In this document: piece by piece, positions 19,995-28,310 of the stretch
Layout: each line of letters opens with the position of its first letter
Position numbering within the stretch: the first letter of the stretch is position 1
Assembly: GCF_900115545.1 (NCBI RefSeq)
Contig: NZ_FOWV01000015.1
Coordinates: forward strand, 1 to 45,756
Length of the DNA: 45,756 nucleotides
Direction of reading: 5' to 3'
DNA from: Ralstonia sp. NFACC01
Lineage (GTDB): Bacteria > Pseudomonadota > Gammaproteobacteria > Burkholderiales > Burkholderiaceae
Translations under genes and position numbers: made by a program
The notes under the pieces: model-generated
Databases searched by the model: none
What the model saw: only the letters and a program-made list of their open reading frames with translations
Told to the model about the DNA's origin: nothing

Positions 19995-20906
19995 ATGGAC
20001 AAGCTCAAGCAGATCGAGGCGTTCATCGCCGTGGTGGAACACGGCAGCATGGCCGCCGCCGCGCTCACGCAGGACGTGACGCCCGTCATGATCGGCCGCC
20101 GCATCAACGCGCTGGAAGCCCGGCTGGGCGTGAAGCTGCTGCACCGGTCAACTCGCCGCATTGCGGTGACGGAGCAGGGCGCGGTGTTCATGGAACAGTG
20201 CAAGAAGGCGCTGGGCGAGCTGGACCGCGCAGAGCTGCTCGTTGCCGAAGGCCGCCACAAGGCGACTGGGCACCTGATCGTCTCGGCGCCGGCAGCGTTC
20301 GGCCGCAAGCACGTCGCGCCGCATGCGCCGGACTTCCTGCGTGCCAACCCCGACGTGCGCATCTCGTTCAACCTGACCGACCGCGTGGTCGACCTCGTGC
20401 GCGAAGGCTACGACGTGGGCATCCGCATTGGCGGCGCGATCGATCCGAACTTCGTGGCGATCCGCCTGGCGTCGAACAAGCGCGTGGTCTGCGGCACGCC
20501 TGCGTATTTCGCCAAGCATGGTGTGCCACGCACGCTGGATGATCTCGCGCGCCACAACTGCCTCGCCTTCAACCTGCAGGGCGGGCAGCAGCGCGGCTGG
20601 TATTTCCAGCAGAACGGCAAGGCCGTCACCGTGAAGGTGAACGGCAACCTCGACTGCAACGACGGTGAACTGCTGCACCGCTGGATGGGCGAAGGCCTCG
20701 GCCTGGGCTGGCGCTCAACGTGGGAGATCCAGCCCGAGTTGGAATCCGGCGCGCTGATGACGGTGCTGGACGACTACGCGCTGCCCGACTACGACATCCT
20801 CGCCGTGTACCCGCAGCAGCGGCCGGTGCCGGCGAAGATCCGCTTCTTTATCGAACACCTGAAGACGGTGTATGGGCAGGCAGGTTATTGGTCGCGAACG
20901 GGTTGA
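19995..20906 (+). CDS. LysR-family transcriptional regulator, likely controlling gcl-hyi
   Basis: The 303-residue protein is a typical LTTR. The N-terminal winged helix-turn-helix spans residues 1-60 (MDKLKQIEAFIAVVEHGSMA, VMIGRRINALEARLGVKLLHRSTRR), followed by a linker helix. The effector domain begins near residue 90 (GHLIVSAPAAFGRKHVAPH). It resembles the CrgA/DsdC-like subgroup, with VDLVREGYDVGIRIG. Divergent placement from gcl is the classic LTTR arrangement, so activation of the glyoxylate genes in response to a pathway intermediate is the natural inference. The ligand cannot be read from sequence. Confidence 0.92.
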   Translation: MDKLKQIEAFIAVVEHGSMAAAALTQDVTPVMIGRRINALEARLGVKLLHRSTRRIAVTEQGAVFMEQCKKALGELDRAELLVAEGRHKATGHLIVSAPAAFGRKHVAPHAPDFLRANPDVRISFNLTDRVVDLVREGYDVGIRIGGAIDPNFVAIRLASNKRVVCGTPAYFAKHGVPRTLDDLARHNCLAFNLQGGQQRGWYFQQNGKAVTVKVNGNLDCNDGELLHRWMGEGLGLGWRSTWEIQPELESGALMTVLDDYALPDYDILAVYPQQRPVPAKIRFFIEHLKTVYGQAGYWSRTG

Positions 20907-20985
20907 GCGTGCGGAAATGGATGACGGTTCCTAAACTTGTCATCAGACGCGTCGCGGGTGGCGCGCTCAATGCCGGAGACTGAAG

Positions 20986-21444
20986 ATGCTACACAGAACT
21001 GCAGTTGTCGGCGCTCTCATGCTCAGCACGTCCGCCCTGGCGTGCGATCTGACCGGGCTTGAGCACCCGCTGGTGTTCTCGCCCGGCGAGTCTGCGCTGC
21101 CGACCACCGAAATCCTGAAACTGGCGGAATGGGATTCGCAGCTCAAAGAAGATTTCCGCAGCGGTGGCAAGTACCGGGTGCGCTTGCGGGAGGCGTCCGA
21201 GCCTGCTCCTGACCCAGAGCTGGCTGTGCTGCGCCTCAGAAGCATCCAGGCCGTGCTGGACGCTGTCGGAATCGAGGGCGACAAAGTCGAGTCGTCCGAA
21301 GCCGATACGCATCTACGTGCCGTGGAGCGCGAGGGTGTCGCGCCCAAAATGCCGACAGCCGCCTACGTAGTTTTCCAACCGGACTGTCAGAACCCGTGTT
21401 GCCCGGGCGCCGCGCCCGCCACTCCGCTCGCTCCCCAGCGATAA
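20986..21444 (+). CDS. Secreted protein of unknown function, possible OmpA-like fold
   Basis: 152 residues with an N-terminal Sec signal (MLHRTAVVGALMLSTSALAC). The mature part has FSPGESALPTTEILKLAEW, then a strand KYRVRLRE, then ELAVLRLRSIQAVLDAVGI. This order, with paired acidic and arginine-rich helices, recalls an OmpA C-terminal peptidoglycan-binding module, but the key NX2LSxxRA motif is not clear. Four cysteines remain, two of them adjacent near the C-terminus (QNPCCPGAAPA). The tail is Pro/Ala-rich. It is convergent with the IMPACT-family gene, whose stop lies 4 bp away. I do not recognise an ortholog. Confidence 0.75.
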   Translation: MLHRTAVVGALMLSTSALACDLTGLEHPLVFSPGESALPTTEILKLAEWDSQLKEDFRSGGKYRVRLREASEPAPDPELAVLRLRSIQAVLDAVGIEGDKVESSEADTHLRAVEREGVAPKMPTAAYVVFQPDCQNPCCPGAAPATPLAPQR

Positions 21445-21447
21445 GCG

Positions 21448-22032
21448 CTAGGTAATTGCCACACGCCCCTGCGTCAAATCCCGCAACGCGACCCGCGCAG
21501 CCGCTTCGTCCGTCACCGGCAATCGCACCGTGAGCGTGACGCCCGCATCGTACGCAGCATCCAGCAGCGCATACCCGCCATCATCGATCCAGCGGCGGAT
21601 GCGCGCCTCATCGGCGTAATCGGTGGCGAGGGTGAGCGTGGCGCTGGCGATGCGTTCAACGCGTTCGGCGTGCATGAGCGCGGTGGCAATGGCATCCGTG
21701 TAGGCGCGCACAAGACCGCCCGCGCCGAGCTTGACCCCGCCGAAGTAACGCACCACGGCGCCCAGTGTGCCGTCCAGATCGTGATGGCGTAGCACTTCCA
21801 GGATGGGGCGACCCGCTGTGCCGGAGGGCTCGCCGTCATCGGACATGCCGGATTGGCCACCTGCCAGGAGCGCCCAGCAGACGTGCGTGGCAGCGGGGTG
21901 TTCGGCGCGCAGGCGTGCAATGACGTCCATGGCGGCGGCCCGGTCTTCAACCGGCATTGCCAACCCGATAAAGCGGCTTTTCTTGATTTCCAGCTCGGCA
22001 GAAACCGGCGCGCGCAGCGTGTACGTCGGCAC
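21448..22032 (-). CDS. YigZ/IMPACT family protein
   Basis: The 194-residue protein has the IMPACT N-terminal domain signature: EIKKSRFIGLAMPVEDRAAA, HPAATHVCWALLAGG, DDGEPSGTAGRPILEVL and VVRYFGGVKLGAGGLVRAYT. A C-terminal YigZ-type (DUF1949, EF-G-like) domain follows. Family members are linked to translation control in eukaryotes; the bacterial role is unclear. Its start lies 6 bp after the stop of the GntR gene on the same strand, so it is probably the last gene of dctA-gntR-yigZ. Confidence 0.93.
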   Translation of the reverse strand: MPTYTLRAPVSAELEIKKSRFIGLAMPVEDRAAAMDVIARLRAEHPAATHVCWALLAGGQSGMSDDGEPSGTAGRPILEVLRHHDLDGTLGAVVRYFGGVKLGAGGLVRAYTDAIATALMHAERVERIASATLTLATDYADEARIRRWIDDGGYALLDAAYDAGVTLTVRLPVTDEAAARVALRDLTQGRVAIT

Positions 22033-22038
22033 GCGCGG

Positions 22039-22737
22039 TCAGGCGAGGAGGGCGGCTACGAGATCTGTCGCCCGGCCGCCCGGCGATTCGAACTTGAGCG
22101 ACGCCTCGGTGTGCGCCATGTGCTCTTCCATCAGGGCGATGGCGCCTTCCACATCACCGCGCTTGGCGGCTTCCAGGAAAGCGGTGTGTTCGTCGGATGA
22201 ACGCACGGCATCGTATGTGGACTGGTACATCATCGTGATCACCGAGCTGCGCGCGGAAAGCTCGTAGAGCATTTCCTTGAGCACACTGTTCCCGACCACG
22301 TCGGCCATCAGGAGGTGAAAGTCGGCCATCAGGCGGTTGCGGCGCGGGACGTCGGACAAATCGCCGCTTGCCGCCACCTTGTGTTCTTCGGCCAGGTGCT
22401 TTTCCAGCCGCTTGTAATCGGCCGGCGTCGCTTTGGCGATGAACTCGCGCACCAGCGCGACTTCCAGCACGCGGCGCACGGCAAACACCTCGCGCGCTTC
22501 GGTCTCGTCTGGCTTGGCCACGAACGCACCGCGATCCGGCTCCATGCGGATCAGCTTGTCCTTGGCCAGCATCAGGAGCGCCGCGCGAATCTTCGTGCGG
22601 CTGACGTGGTAGACCCGCGCCAGCGCCTCTTCGCGCAGCTTGGTGCCCGGCGGCAGCCGATGCGCGACGATCGCCTGCGCGATGTCGTCGGCAATGCCTT
22701 CGGAGGAGATGTCGGCGGCGGCGGTGGTTTCGGTCAT
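22039..22737 (-). CDS. GntR-family regulator, FCD subfamily
   Basis: 232 residues. The N-terminal winged HTH spans about residues 10-75 (IADDIAQAIVAHRLPPGTKL, EALARVYHVSRTKIRAALLM). The C-terminal all-helical FCD ligand domain includes EAREVFAVRRVLEVALVREF and later FHLLMADVVGNSVLKEML, whose histidine fits a metal- or carboxylate-binding site. The start at 22735-22737 (MTETTAAADIS) is preferred; the open frame above it overlaps dctA. It lies 37 bp after dctA. FCD regulators commonly bind carboxylates or purine-breakdown products. Its position between dctA and the divergent allantoicase operon suggests it controls both, which is inference. Confidence 0.92.
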   Translation of the reverse strand: MTETTAAADISSEGIADDIAQAIVAHRLPPGTKLREEALARVYHVSRTKIRAALLMLAKDKLIRMEPDRGAFVAKPDETEAREVFAVRRVLEVALVREFIAKATPADYKRLEKHLAEEHKVAASGDLSDVPRRNRLMADFHLLMADVVGNSVLKEMLYELSARSSVITMMYQSTYDAVRSSDEHTAFLEAAKRGDVEGAIALMEEHMAHTEASLKFESPGGRATDLVAALLA

Positions 22738-22774
22738 GGCGCCGATTTTACCGCCGTCCGACAACAGCGCGGCT

Positions 22775-24115
22775 TCAGGCATGCGGCAGCGTATGTGCTG
22801 CCGGTGCCGCCACACCAAGGCCGTGCGGAATCGCTTCGCCTTCTTCGGTGATGTCGATCTTGCCGTCGAGCACCGCATTGGCGCGCACGCGGTCGATGTC
22901 TTTTTCCCACGCGGCGATGACCACCGTGGCGACGCAGTTGCCGATCAGGTTGCCCAGCGCACGGGCAATGCCGATGAACCAGTCGACGGAGAGCACCAGC
23001 ACCAGGCCGATCGCCGGAATGGCCGGAATGACCGACAGCGTGGCCGCCAGAATCACGATGGCCGAACCCGGAATGCCGTGCGCGCCCTTGGAGGTGACGA
23101 GCGCCACGCCCAGGATCAGCAGCAAGTCCTGGAAGGCCAGCGGCGTGTTGGTCGCCTGTGCAATGAACACGGCAGCCAGCGTCAGGTAGATCGAAAACGC
23201 ATCGAGGTTGAACGAGTAGCCGGTCGGGATGACAAGGCCGACCACCGAGCGCTTGATGCCCATCTTCTCCAGCTTGTTCATGATGGACGGCAGCACCGCG
23301 TCGGACGACGCCGTGCCCAGCACCACCAGCAGTTCAGCGCGCAGGAAGCGGATCAGCTTGAAGATGTTGAAGCCCGCCATGCGCAGGATGGTGCCGAGCA
23401 CGACGAACACAAACAGCGCCACTGCCGCATAGAACAGCAGCACCAGGAAGCCGAGCTGCTTGAGCGAGCCCGCGCCGTACTTGCCAACGGTAAAGGCTAC
23501 CGCGCCCAGGACGCCCAGCGGTGCCAGACGGATGATCACGGCCATCATGCGGAACAGCACATGCGAGAGCTGATCGATCAGGTTGACCAGCGGCTTGGTC
23601 CGCTCACCCAGCAGCGACAGCGAGCAGCCGAACAGGATCGACACCAGCAGCACCTGCAGGATGTCGCCCTTCACAAAACCGCTGACGAACGTATCGGGAA
23701 TCAGCTTGAGGAAGAAGGCTGCCACGCCGGTCGATTCCACCTGCTTGGCGGTCGTCATGTACGACGCCATGGCCGCCGGATCGAGCGTCTTCGGGTCCAC
23801 ATTCATGCCATGGCCCGGCCCGAACAGATAGGCCAGCGCAATGCCCAGTGCCAACGCAATCGTCGTGACGATCTCAAAGTAGATGACGGCCTTGCCGCCT
23901 ACGCGCCCAACCTTCTTCAGCTCGCCGGCACCGCAGATCCCCACCACCACCACGGAGAACACGATCGGCGCGATCAGCATCTTGATCAGCTTCAGAAAGC
24001 CATCGCCGAGCGGCTGCAGTTTCTGCGCAAACTCCGGCGCCCAGATGCCCAGCGCGATGCCCACCGCCAGGGCAATCAAAACCTGCCCGAACAACGGGCG
24101 CGTAAAGCGTTGCAT
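22775..24115 (-). CDS. dctA: C4-dicarboxylate/H+ symporter DctA
   Basis: Inner-membrane uptake of succinate, fumarate and malate. The 446-residue DAACS-family protein begins MQRFTRPLFGQVLIALAVGI and carries SVVVVGICGAGELKKVGRV. It has the two re-entrant hairpins: the serine-rich VVLGTASSDAVLPSIMNKLE and the later TSKGAHGIPGSAIVILAATL. PTGYSFNLDAFSIYLTLAA, a transport-core motif, lies near residue 300, and DWFIGIARALGNLIGNCVAT near 390. GGAGG precedes the ATG. It is divergent from the allantoicase genes, with the GntR gene directly downstream. Substrate choice within C4-dicarboxylates cannot be decided here. Confidence 0.95.
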   Translation of the reverse strand: MQRFTRPLFGQVLIALAVGIALGIWAPEFAQKLQPLGDGFLKLIKMLIAPIVFSVVVVGICGAGELKKVGRVGGKAVIYFEIVTTIALALGIALAYLFGPGHGMNVDPKTLDPAAMASYMTTAKQVESTGVAAFFLKLIPDTFVSGFVKGDILQVLLVSILFGCSLSLLGERTKPLVNLIDQLSHVLFRMMAVIIRLAPLGVLGAVAFTVGKYGAGSLKQLGFLVLLFYAAVALFVFVVLGTILRMAGFNIFKLIRFLRAELLVVLGTASSDAVLPSIMNKLEKMGIKRSVVGLVIPTGYSFNLDAFSIYLTLAAVFIAQATNTPLAFQDLLLILGVALVTSKGAHGIPGSAIVILAATLSVIPAIPAIGLVLVLSVDWFIGIARALGNLIGNCVATVVIAAWEKDIDRVRANAVLDGKIDITEEGEAIPHGLGVAAPAAHTLPHA

Positions 24116-24458
24116 GGTGAATCCTCCTTTGGATTACTGATGTCTCAAGCCGCGCCCAATCGTCTAATTCAGTTGGTTGCGATTGTCGTCACGGCCTTGT
24201 TTCGCTCGCTGCGTCGCAACAAATTGTCGCGATGAATTGTTGAGCGTTGACGGCATCATAGGTCATCCAATTTTTGTATGCAATTTTTGAATTCACATGC
24301 TAGGATCGACTCATGCAGTCCCGCGAAGCCTTGTGTTTCCGCCATCTACGCTGCACTTCCGGCGTTCCCATCGCTACAGTTTCGAGTGTTCTTACTCGCC
24401 GTTTTTGTTCGATGGGGCGGCCGTATAACATCCAGAGACAAATACCAAGGAGTTCCAC
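24116..24458. promoter_or_regulatory. Divergent control region between dctA and allantoicase, with candidate GntR operator
   Basis: No gene in 343 bp. TTGTATGCAA at 24274-24283 is a near-perfect palindrome of the kind bound by FCD-type GntR regulators (compare TTGTATACAA). It sits inside an AATTTTTG direct repeat (24269-24276 and 24283-24289 plus flank). A second inverted pair, CAACAAATT at 24217-24225 and AATTGTTG at 24235-24242, lies nearer the dctA side. The allantoicase ATG is preceded by AAGGAG. Assignment of either site to the neighbouring GntR protein is inference. Confidence 0.45.
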
Positions 24459-25469
24459 ATGGCGATGCCCACGCTCGATCCGAACGCGCCGGATTTCACG
24501 CGCCGATATCCGAACCTGGCGGACCCCCGCCTTGGCGCAGAGGCCACGTTCGCGACCGACGAATTCTTCGCGCCGAAAGACCGCATGCTCAACCCCGAGC
24601 CGGCGGTCTTCATTCCCGGCAAGTACGACGATCACGGCAAGTGGATGGATGGCTGGGAAACGCGCCGTCGCCGCAACGGTGGTTATGACCATTGCATCGT
24701 CCGCCTGGCCCGCCCGGGCGTGGTGAAGGGTGTGGATATCGACACCAGCCACTTCACCGGCAACTTCCCGCCGGCCGCTTCCATTGAAGCCGCTTATCTG
24801 CCGGATGGCGAGCCGACCGAAGCTACGCAGTGGACCGAAATCGTTCCGTCGACCACGCTGCAAGGCAACAGCCACGCCTACGTGGCCGTGACGTGCGCGC
24901 AAGCCTTCACGCACCTGCGCGTGAACATCTTCCCGGACGGCGGCATCGCGCGGCTGCGCGTGTACGGCCAGCCGCAAGTCGACTGGAAGGGCGCAGACCG
25001 CACCAAGCTGTTCGACCTGGCCGCCATGGAAAACGGCGCCTATGTGGTCGAAGCCAACAACGAACACTTCGGGCCGGCCTCGCGTATGCTGATGCCGGGC
25101 CGTGGCGTGAACATGGGCGACGGCTGGGAAACGCGCCGCCGCCGCGAACCGGGCAACGACTGGTGCGTGATCGCCCTGGCCAACCCGGGCCGCATCCGCA
25201 AGATCGAAGTCGACACCGCGCACTTCAAGGGCAACTTCGCTGACCGCGTTTCCATCCAGGCCGCACGCGTGGTGGGCGGCACCGACAGCTCGCTGAAGAC
25301 GCAAGCGATGTTCTGGCAGACGCTGCTGCCCGAGCAGAAGCTGCAGATGGATCTGCAGCACTACTACGAGGCGGAAATCGCCGACCTCGGCATCGTGACG
25401 CACGTGCGCTTCAACATGTTCCCGGATGGCGGCGTGTCGCGTCTGCGCTTGTGGGGGGTGCTCGAATGA
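24459..25469 (+). CDS. alc: Allantoicase (allantoate amidinohydrolase, ureidoglycolate-forming)
   Basis: Hydrolyses allantoate to (S)-ureidoglycolate and urea in purine breakdown. The 336 residues contain two repeats of the allantoicase fold, each with the GWETRRRR motif: [20 protein letters not shown] near residue 65 and [20 protein letters not shown] near residue 225. Each is followed by an [11 protein letters not shown] or [14 protein letters not shown] motif and a [19 protein letters not shown] motif. Length and duplication match the family. AAGGAG precedes the ATG. Its stop overlaps the allA start (ATGA), so the two are translationally coupled. Confidence 0.96.
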   Translation: MAMPTLDPNAPDFTRRYPNLADPRLGAEATFATDEFFAPKDRMLNPEPAVFIPGKYDDHGKWMDGWETRRRRNGGYDHCIVRLARPGVVKGVDIDTSHFTGNFPPAASIEAAYLPDGEPTEATQWTEIVPSTTLQGNSHAYVAVTCAQAFTHLRVNIFPDGGIARLRVYGQPQVDWKGADRTKLFDLAAMENGAYVVEANNEHFGPASRMLMPGRGVNMGDGWETRRRREPGNDWCVIALANPGRIRKIEVDTAHFKGNFADRVSIQAARVVGGTDSSLKTQAMFWQTLLPEQKLQMDLQHYYEAEIADLGIVTHVRFNMFPDGGVSRLRLWGVLE

Positions 25470-25993
25470 GCCAAGAGACCGCTGCACGCGTTGCGCTGAC
25501 AATCGAGCCGCTCACGCGCGAAGCCTTCGCGCCGTTCGGCGATGTAATCGAGCTGGACGGGGCCAAGCAATTCCCCATCAACCAGGGCACGACCATCCGC
25601 TTTCATGACCTCGCCAACGTGGATGTGGGCGAGGGCGGCCGCGCGCTGATCAGCCTGTTCCGTGGCCAGCCGCGTGCGCTGCCGTTCGAGGTGAAGATGC
25701 TGGAGCGCCACCCGCGTGGCAGCCAGGCCTTCATCCCACAGAACGACAAGCCGTATCTGGTGGTCGTGGCGCCGGCCGGCGAGCTGGACCCGTCCAAGTT
25801 GCGCGCGTTCGTCTCACGCGGCTGGCAAGGGGTGAACTACGCGCGCGGCGTGTGGCATCACCCGCTGCTGGCGCTGGGCGAGGTGAGCGATTTCCTTGTC
25901 GTCGACCGCGGTGGCGAAGGCCACAACTGCGACGAGCAAGACCTGGCCGAATCGGTGTGGTTGACCGCCGAGGCCATGCAGGCCGCGCTATAA
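25466..25993 (+). CDS. allA: Ureidoglycolate lyase
   Basis: Splits ureidoglycolate to glyoxylate and urea, feeding glyoxylate to Gcl. The 175-residue cupin-like protein has [17 protein letters not shown] at the N-terminus, [40 protein letters not shown] and [18 protein letters not shown], all family hallmarks including the histidines near the active site. The start at 25466 shares ATGA with the allantoicase stop. A GTG or ATG a few codons earlier is possible, but coupling favours this one. A strong hairpin follows at 26016-26044. Confidence 0.95.
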   Translation: MSQETAARVALTIEPLTREAFAPFGDVIELDGAKQFPINQGTTIRFHDLANVDVGEGGRALISLFRGQPRALPFEVKMLERHPRGSQAFIPQNDKPYLVVVAPAGELDPSKLRAFVSRGWQGVNYARGVWHHPLLALGEVSDFLVVDRGGEGHNCDEQDLAESVWLTAEAMQAAL

Positions 25994-26015
25994 GTCTCTC
26001 TTCATCGGCATCAAT

Positions 26016-26044
26016 ACTGAGCCCCCGCACAACGGGGGCTCAGT
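26016..26044 (+). terminator. Strong hairpin after allA
   Basis: ACTGAGCCCCCG (26016-26027) and CGGGGGCTCAGT (26033-26044) form a perfect 12-bp stem with a CACAA loop. Only CACTTT follows, so it is an imperfect intrinsic terminator or an mRNA-end stabiliser. It separates alc-allA from the M20 gene. Confidence 0.65.
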
Positions 26045-26086
26045 CACTTTCAATCTTCGTCCCACTACAAGCAGGGAGACATCGAC

Positions 26087-27361
26087 ATGACCCAGGCTCA
26101 ACTCGCCACCCCCGGCATCGATGCGGATATCCGCGCGTTTGTCGAGGCCGCGCACGCGCAGCAGATTGATTTCCTGCGCGAGCTTGTGAAGGTGCCGTCG
26201 GACAACCCTTCCGGCGATTGCGCACCGCATGCCGCGCGTGCCAAGGCGCTGCTGGAGGCGCTGGGCCTGAAGGTCGAGGCGCATGCCGTGCCGCAGGCGC
26301 AGGTACGCGCCGCCGGCATGGTCAGCGCCACCAACCTGATCGTGCGTCACACGTTCGGCAGTGGCGGCCTCACGGTCGCCATGAATGCACACGGCGATGT
26401 CGTCCCGCCGGGCCTGGGCTGGACGCACGACCCCTACGGTGGCGAGATCGTCGAGACCGAACACGGCCCGACCATGTTCGGCCGCGGCGTGGCGGTGTCG
26501 AAGTCAGATTTTGCAACCTACACGTGGGCGCTCCTCGCGCTGATCGATGCGGAGAAGCGTGGCGCAAAGCTCAACGGCACGGTCGAATTGCACTTCACAT
26601 ACGACGAAGAAACCGGCGGTGACATCGGCCCGAAGTGGCTGCTCGATCAAGGCCTGAGCAAGCCCGATTACGCGATCTCGGCGGGTTTTGCTTATGGCAT
26701 AACGTCGGCGCACAACGGCTGCCTGCACGTGCAGGTGACGGTGCGCGGCAAGCAGGCGCACGCCGCCATGCCGCATACGGGCATCGACGCCATCGAAGCG
26801 GCCACGCACATCCTGCAAGCCGTGTATGCCTATCGCGCGGAACTCGCGACGCGCAAATCCGCCGTGCCGGGCATTGACCACGCGACGCTCAACGTCGGGT
26901 TGATCCAAGGTGGCATCAACACCAACGTAGTGCCCGATCTGGTGACGTTCCGCGTTGACCGCCGGATGATTCCTGAAGAAGCCGGCCGCGATGCAGAAGG
27001 CGAACTGCGCGCGGTGATTGAGCGCGCGGCTGCAGAACGGCCGGGGATCGAGGTTTCAGTCGAACGCATTCTGCTGGCGCAGCCGCTTGCTGAACTGCCG
27101 GGTGTGGACGCGCTGATTGGCGCGCTGCGACGGAATGCGTTGGCGGTGTTCGGTGGCGATGTGCCGGTGCACGGCGTGCCGCTGTATACCGATGCCCGGC
27201 ATTACACGGCGCATGGCGTGCCGACGGTGCTGTATGGCGCGGGCCCGCGTACATTGATGGAAGCGCGTGGGCACAACACCGATGAAAACCTGCGGTTGAA
27301 TGATTTGCGGGGCGCGACTGTGGTGGTGGGGTGTGCTGTGGGGGAGTTGTTGGGCGGGTGA
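26087..27361 (+). CDS. M20-family amidohydrolase/peptidase homolog with altered metal site
   Basis: 424 residues with the M20/ArgE-DapE layout. The first metal motif is AMNAHGDVVPPG (residues about 100-111), the catalytic Glu pair is TYDEETGGDIG near 175, the lid-domain segment is GKQAHAAMPHTGIDAIEAAT near 220, and the last metal His is TDARHY near 370. The bridging-Asp motif GRGxxDxK reads GRGVAVSKSD, so valine stands where Asp is expected. The usual carboxylate ligand after it (EPT-like) is replaced by ISAGFAYGITS. The protein may use one metal or act on a special substrate. GGAGA precedes the ATG. It follows alc-allA on the same strand, so a ureide or amide substrate is possible but unproven. 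Confidence 0.85.
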   Translation: MTQAQLATPGIDADIRAFVEAAHAQQIDFLRELVKVPSDNPSGDCAPHAARAKALLEALGLKVEAHAVPQAQVRAAGMVSATNLIVRHTFGSGGLTVAMNAHGDVVPPGLGWTHDPYGGEIVETEHGPTMFGRGVAVSKSDFATYTWALLALIDAEKRGAKLNGTVELHFTYDEETGGDIGPKWLLDQGLSKPDYAISAGFAYGITSAHNGCLHVQVTVRGKQAHAAMPHTGIDAIEAATHILQAVYAYRAELATRKSAVPGIDHATLNVGLIQGGINTNVVPDLVTFRVDRRMIPEEAGRDAEGELRAVIERAAAERPGIEVSVERILLAQPLAELPGVDALIGALRRNALAVFGGDVPVHGVPLYTDARHYTAHGVPTVLYGAGPRTLMEARGHNTDENLRLNDLRGATVVVGCAVGELLGG

Positions 27362-27380
27362 TGTTGTTTTGTTTTTGTCT

Positions 27381-27435
27381 TGGTGGTCCATCCCCCTTTC
27401 AGCCCCGGCAGGGGATGAAACAAGGGATGCACCAC
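27381..27435. repeat. Solo outer hairpin of the structured repeat family (element I)
   Basis: Only the outermost parts of a composite remain. TGGTCCATCCC (27384-27394) faces GGGATGCACCA (27424-27434), with TTCA/TGAA inside and the CCCC-GGCA-GGGG hairpin (27403-27414) at the centre. It looks like a composite collapsed between its two outer hairpins, comparable to a solo LTR. It lies between the M20 gene and arsC. Confidence 0.7.
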
Positions 27436-27538
27436 AAAAACAAAAATCACGAATCCCCCCAACACCAACCACGAAACCAACCACCAAGCGCCAGCCCTTA
27501 AGATTGGGGCACGTTCCATCAAGCCAACACCAGAGCCC

Positions 27539-27889
27539 ATGCAGATCTACCACAACCCCCGCTGCTCCAAATCCCGCACCGCCCTCGAACAAGCGCAATC
27601 CTTCGCCGCAGAAAAAGGCGAACAACTCGACGTCATCGAATATCTGACGACGCCGCCCACGCTGGCTGACCTCAAAAAGCTCGCAGCGCAACTCGACACC
27701 CCGCTGCGCAGCCTTGTCCGCCAAAACGAAGACGAATACGCGCAGCTCAATCTGGCCGATGCATCCGACGACGCGCTGCTCAAGGCGATCGCAGCACATC
27801 CCAAGCTGTTGCAGCGTCCGGTGCTCGTTCGCAATGGCCGCGCCACCATCGGTCGCACGCCCGAGGCGCTCGATGCGTTCTTGAAGTAA
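27539..27889 (+). CDS. arsC: ArsC-family (arsenate reductase-like) thioredoxin-fold protein
   Basis: 116 residues. The N-terminal MQIYHNPRCSKSRTALEQAQ holds the single catalytic Cys of the glutaredoxin-dependent ArsC family. Downstream are DVIEYLTTPPTLADLKKLAA and, near the C-terminus, RPVLVRNGRATIGRTPEAL with the Arg that binds the oxyanion. The sequence is closer to the chromosomal YfgD type than to plasmid ArsC. There are no arsB, arsR or arsH neighbours, so an arsenic role is not supported by context. A hairpin at 27911-27945 ends the unit. Confidence 0.9.
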   Translation: MQIYHNPRCSKSRTALEQAQSFAAEKGEQLDVIEYLTTPPTLADLKKLAAQLDTPLRSLVRQNEDEYAQLNLADASDDALLKAIAAHPKLLQRPVLVRNGRATIGRTPEALDAFLK

Positions 27890-27910
27890 TTCACCGTGCC
27901 CCACAAAGTT

Positions 27911-27945
27911 GAACGGCCTGCCGATTTCCATCGGACAGGCCGTTC
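27911..27945. terminator. Bidirectional hairpin between arsC and a small membrane protein gene
   Basis: GAACGGCCTG (27911-27920) pairs perfectly with CAGGCCGTTC (27936-27945), extended by CGA/TCG with a small bulge. Neither strand has a strong U-run. It lies between two converging genes and probably ends both transcripts. Confidence 0.6.
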
Positions 27946-28014
27946 AGGGGTGGCCGTATCTCGCCTTGCGCGAGGGCCGGGGCTGCGTCCGTCAAGACGC
28001 GCAAGGGCACCGGT

Positions 28015-28281
28015 TTATTCCAGGCCCATCCATCGGGCCATTTCTGACCCGAAACCAATTGCCAGCAGGGCGGCAAGCACCACTGCCAGCGCCGCCGCGG
28101 TCGAGACCATGGCGACTTTCATGACGTCTGCGTCGTGGTGTGCGTTGCTGTGCGTGTGATGCAGATGCTGCGCACGCATGCTCAACGGAACCGCCTTCGC
28201 AGATGATTTGCGATGCCAATGCAAGCGCTCCGTCATCGCTCGCAAGTGTTGCGTGTCAAACGCGTCACGGGAAAATCGCAT
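28015..28281 (-). CDS. Small tail-anchored membrane protein of unknown function
   Basis: 88 residues starting MRFSRDAFDTQHLRAMTERL at the ATG at 28279-28281. A strong GGGGAGG ribosome-binding site lies 7 nt upstream, which settles this start within a longer open frame. The N-terminal half is basic, followed by a His-rich stretch (HLHHTHSNAHHDAD near residues 40-53). A single hydrophobic segment follows (MVSTAAALAVVLAALLAIGF near 60-79), then a short tail. The His cluster could bind metal; that is a guess. I do not recognise the family. A 10-bp hairpin lies about 30 nt upstream in the leader. Confidence 0.75.
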   Translation of the reverse strand: MRFSRDAFDTQHLRAMTERLHWHRKSSAKAVPLSMRAQHLHHTHSNAHHDADVMKVAMVSTAAALAVVLAALLAIGFGSEMARWMGLE

Positions 28282-28310
28282 CGCGGTACCTCCCCGTTGT
28301 TGGCTGATAG

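Noticed and set aside
22640-24235. A 531-codon open frame opposite dctA and gntR
   Set aside because: Gln/His/Arg-rich antisense shadow; dctA and gntR are clear on the other strand.
24287-24306. TTGAAT and TAGGAT as a promoter for allantoicase
   Set aside because: The two hexamers are only 8 bp apart, too close for a sigma70 promoter.
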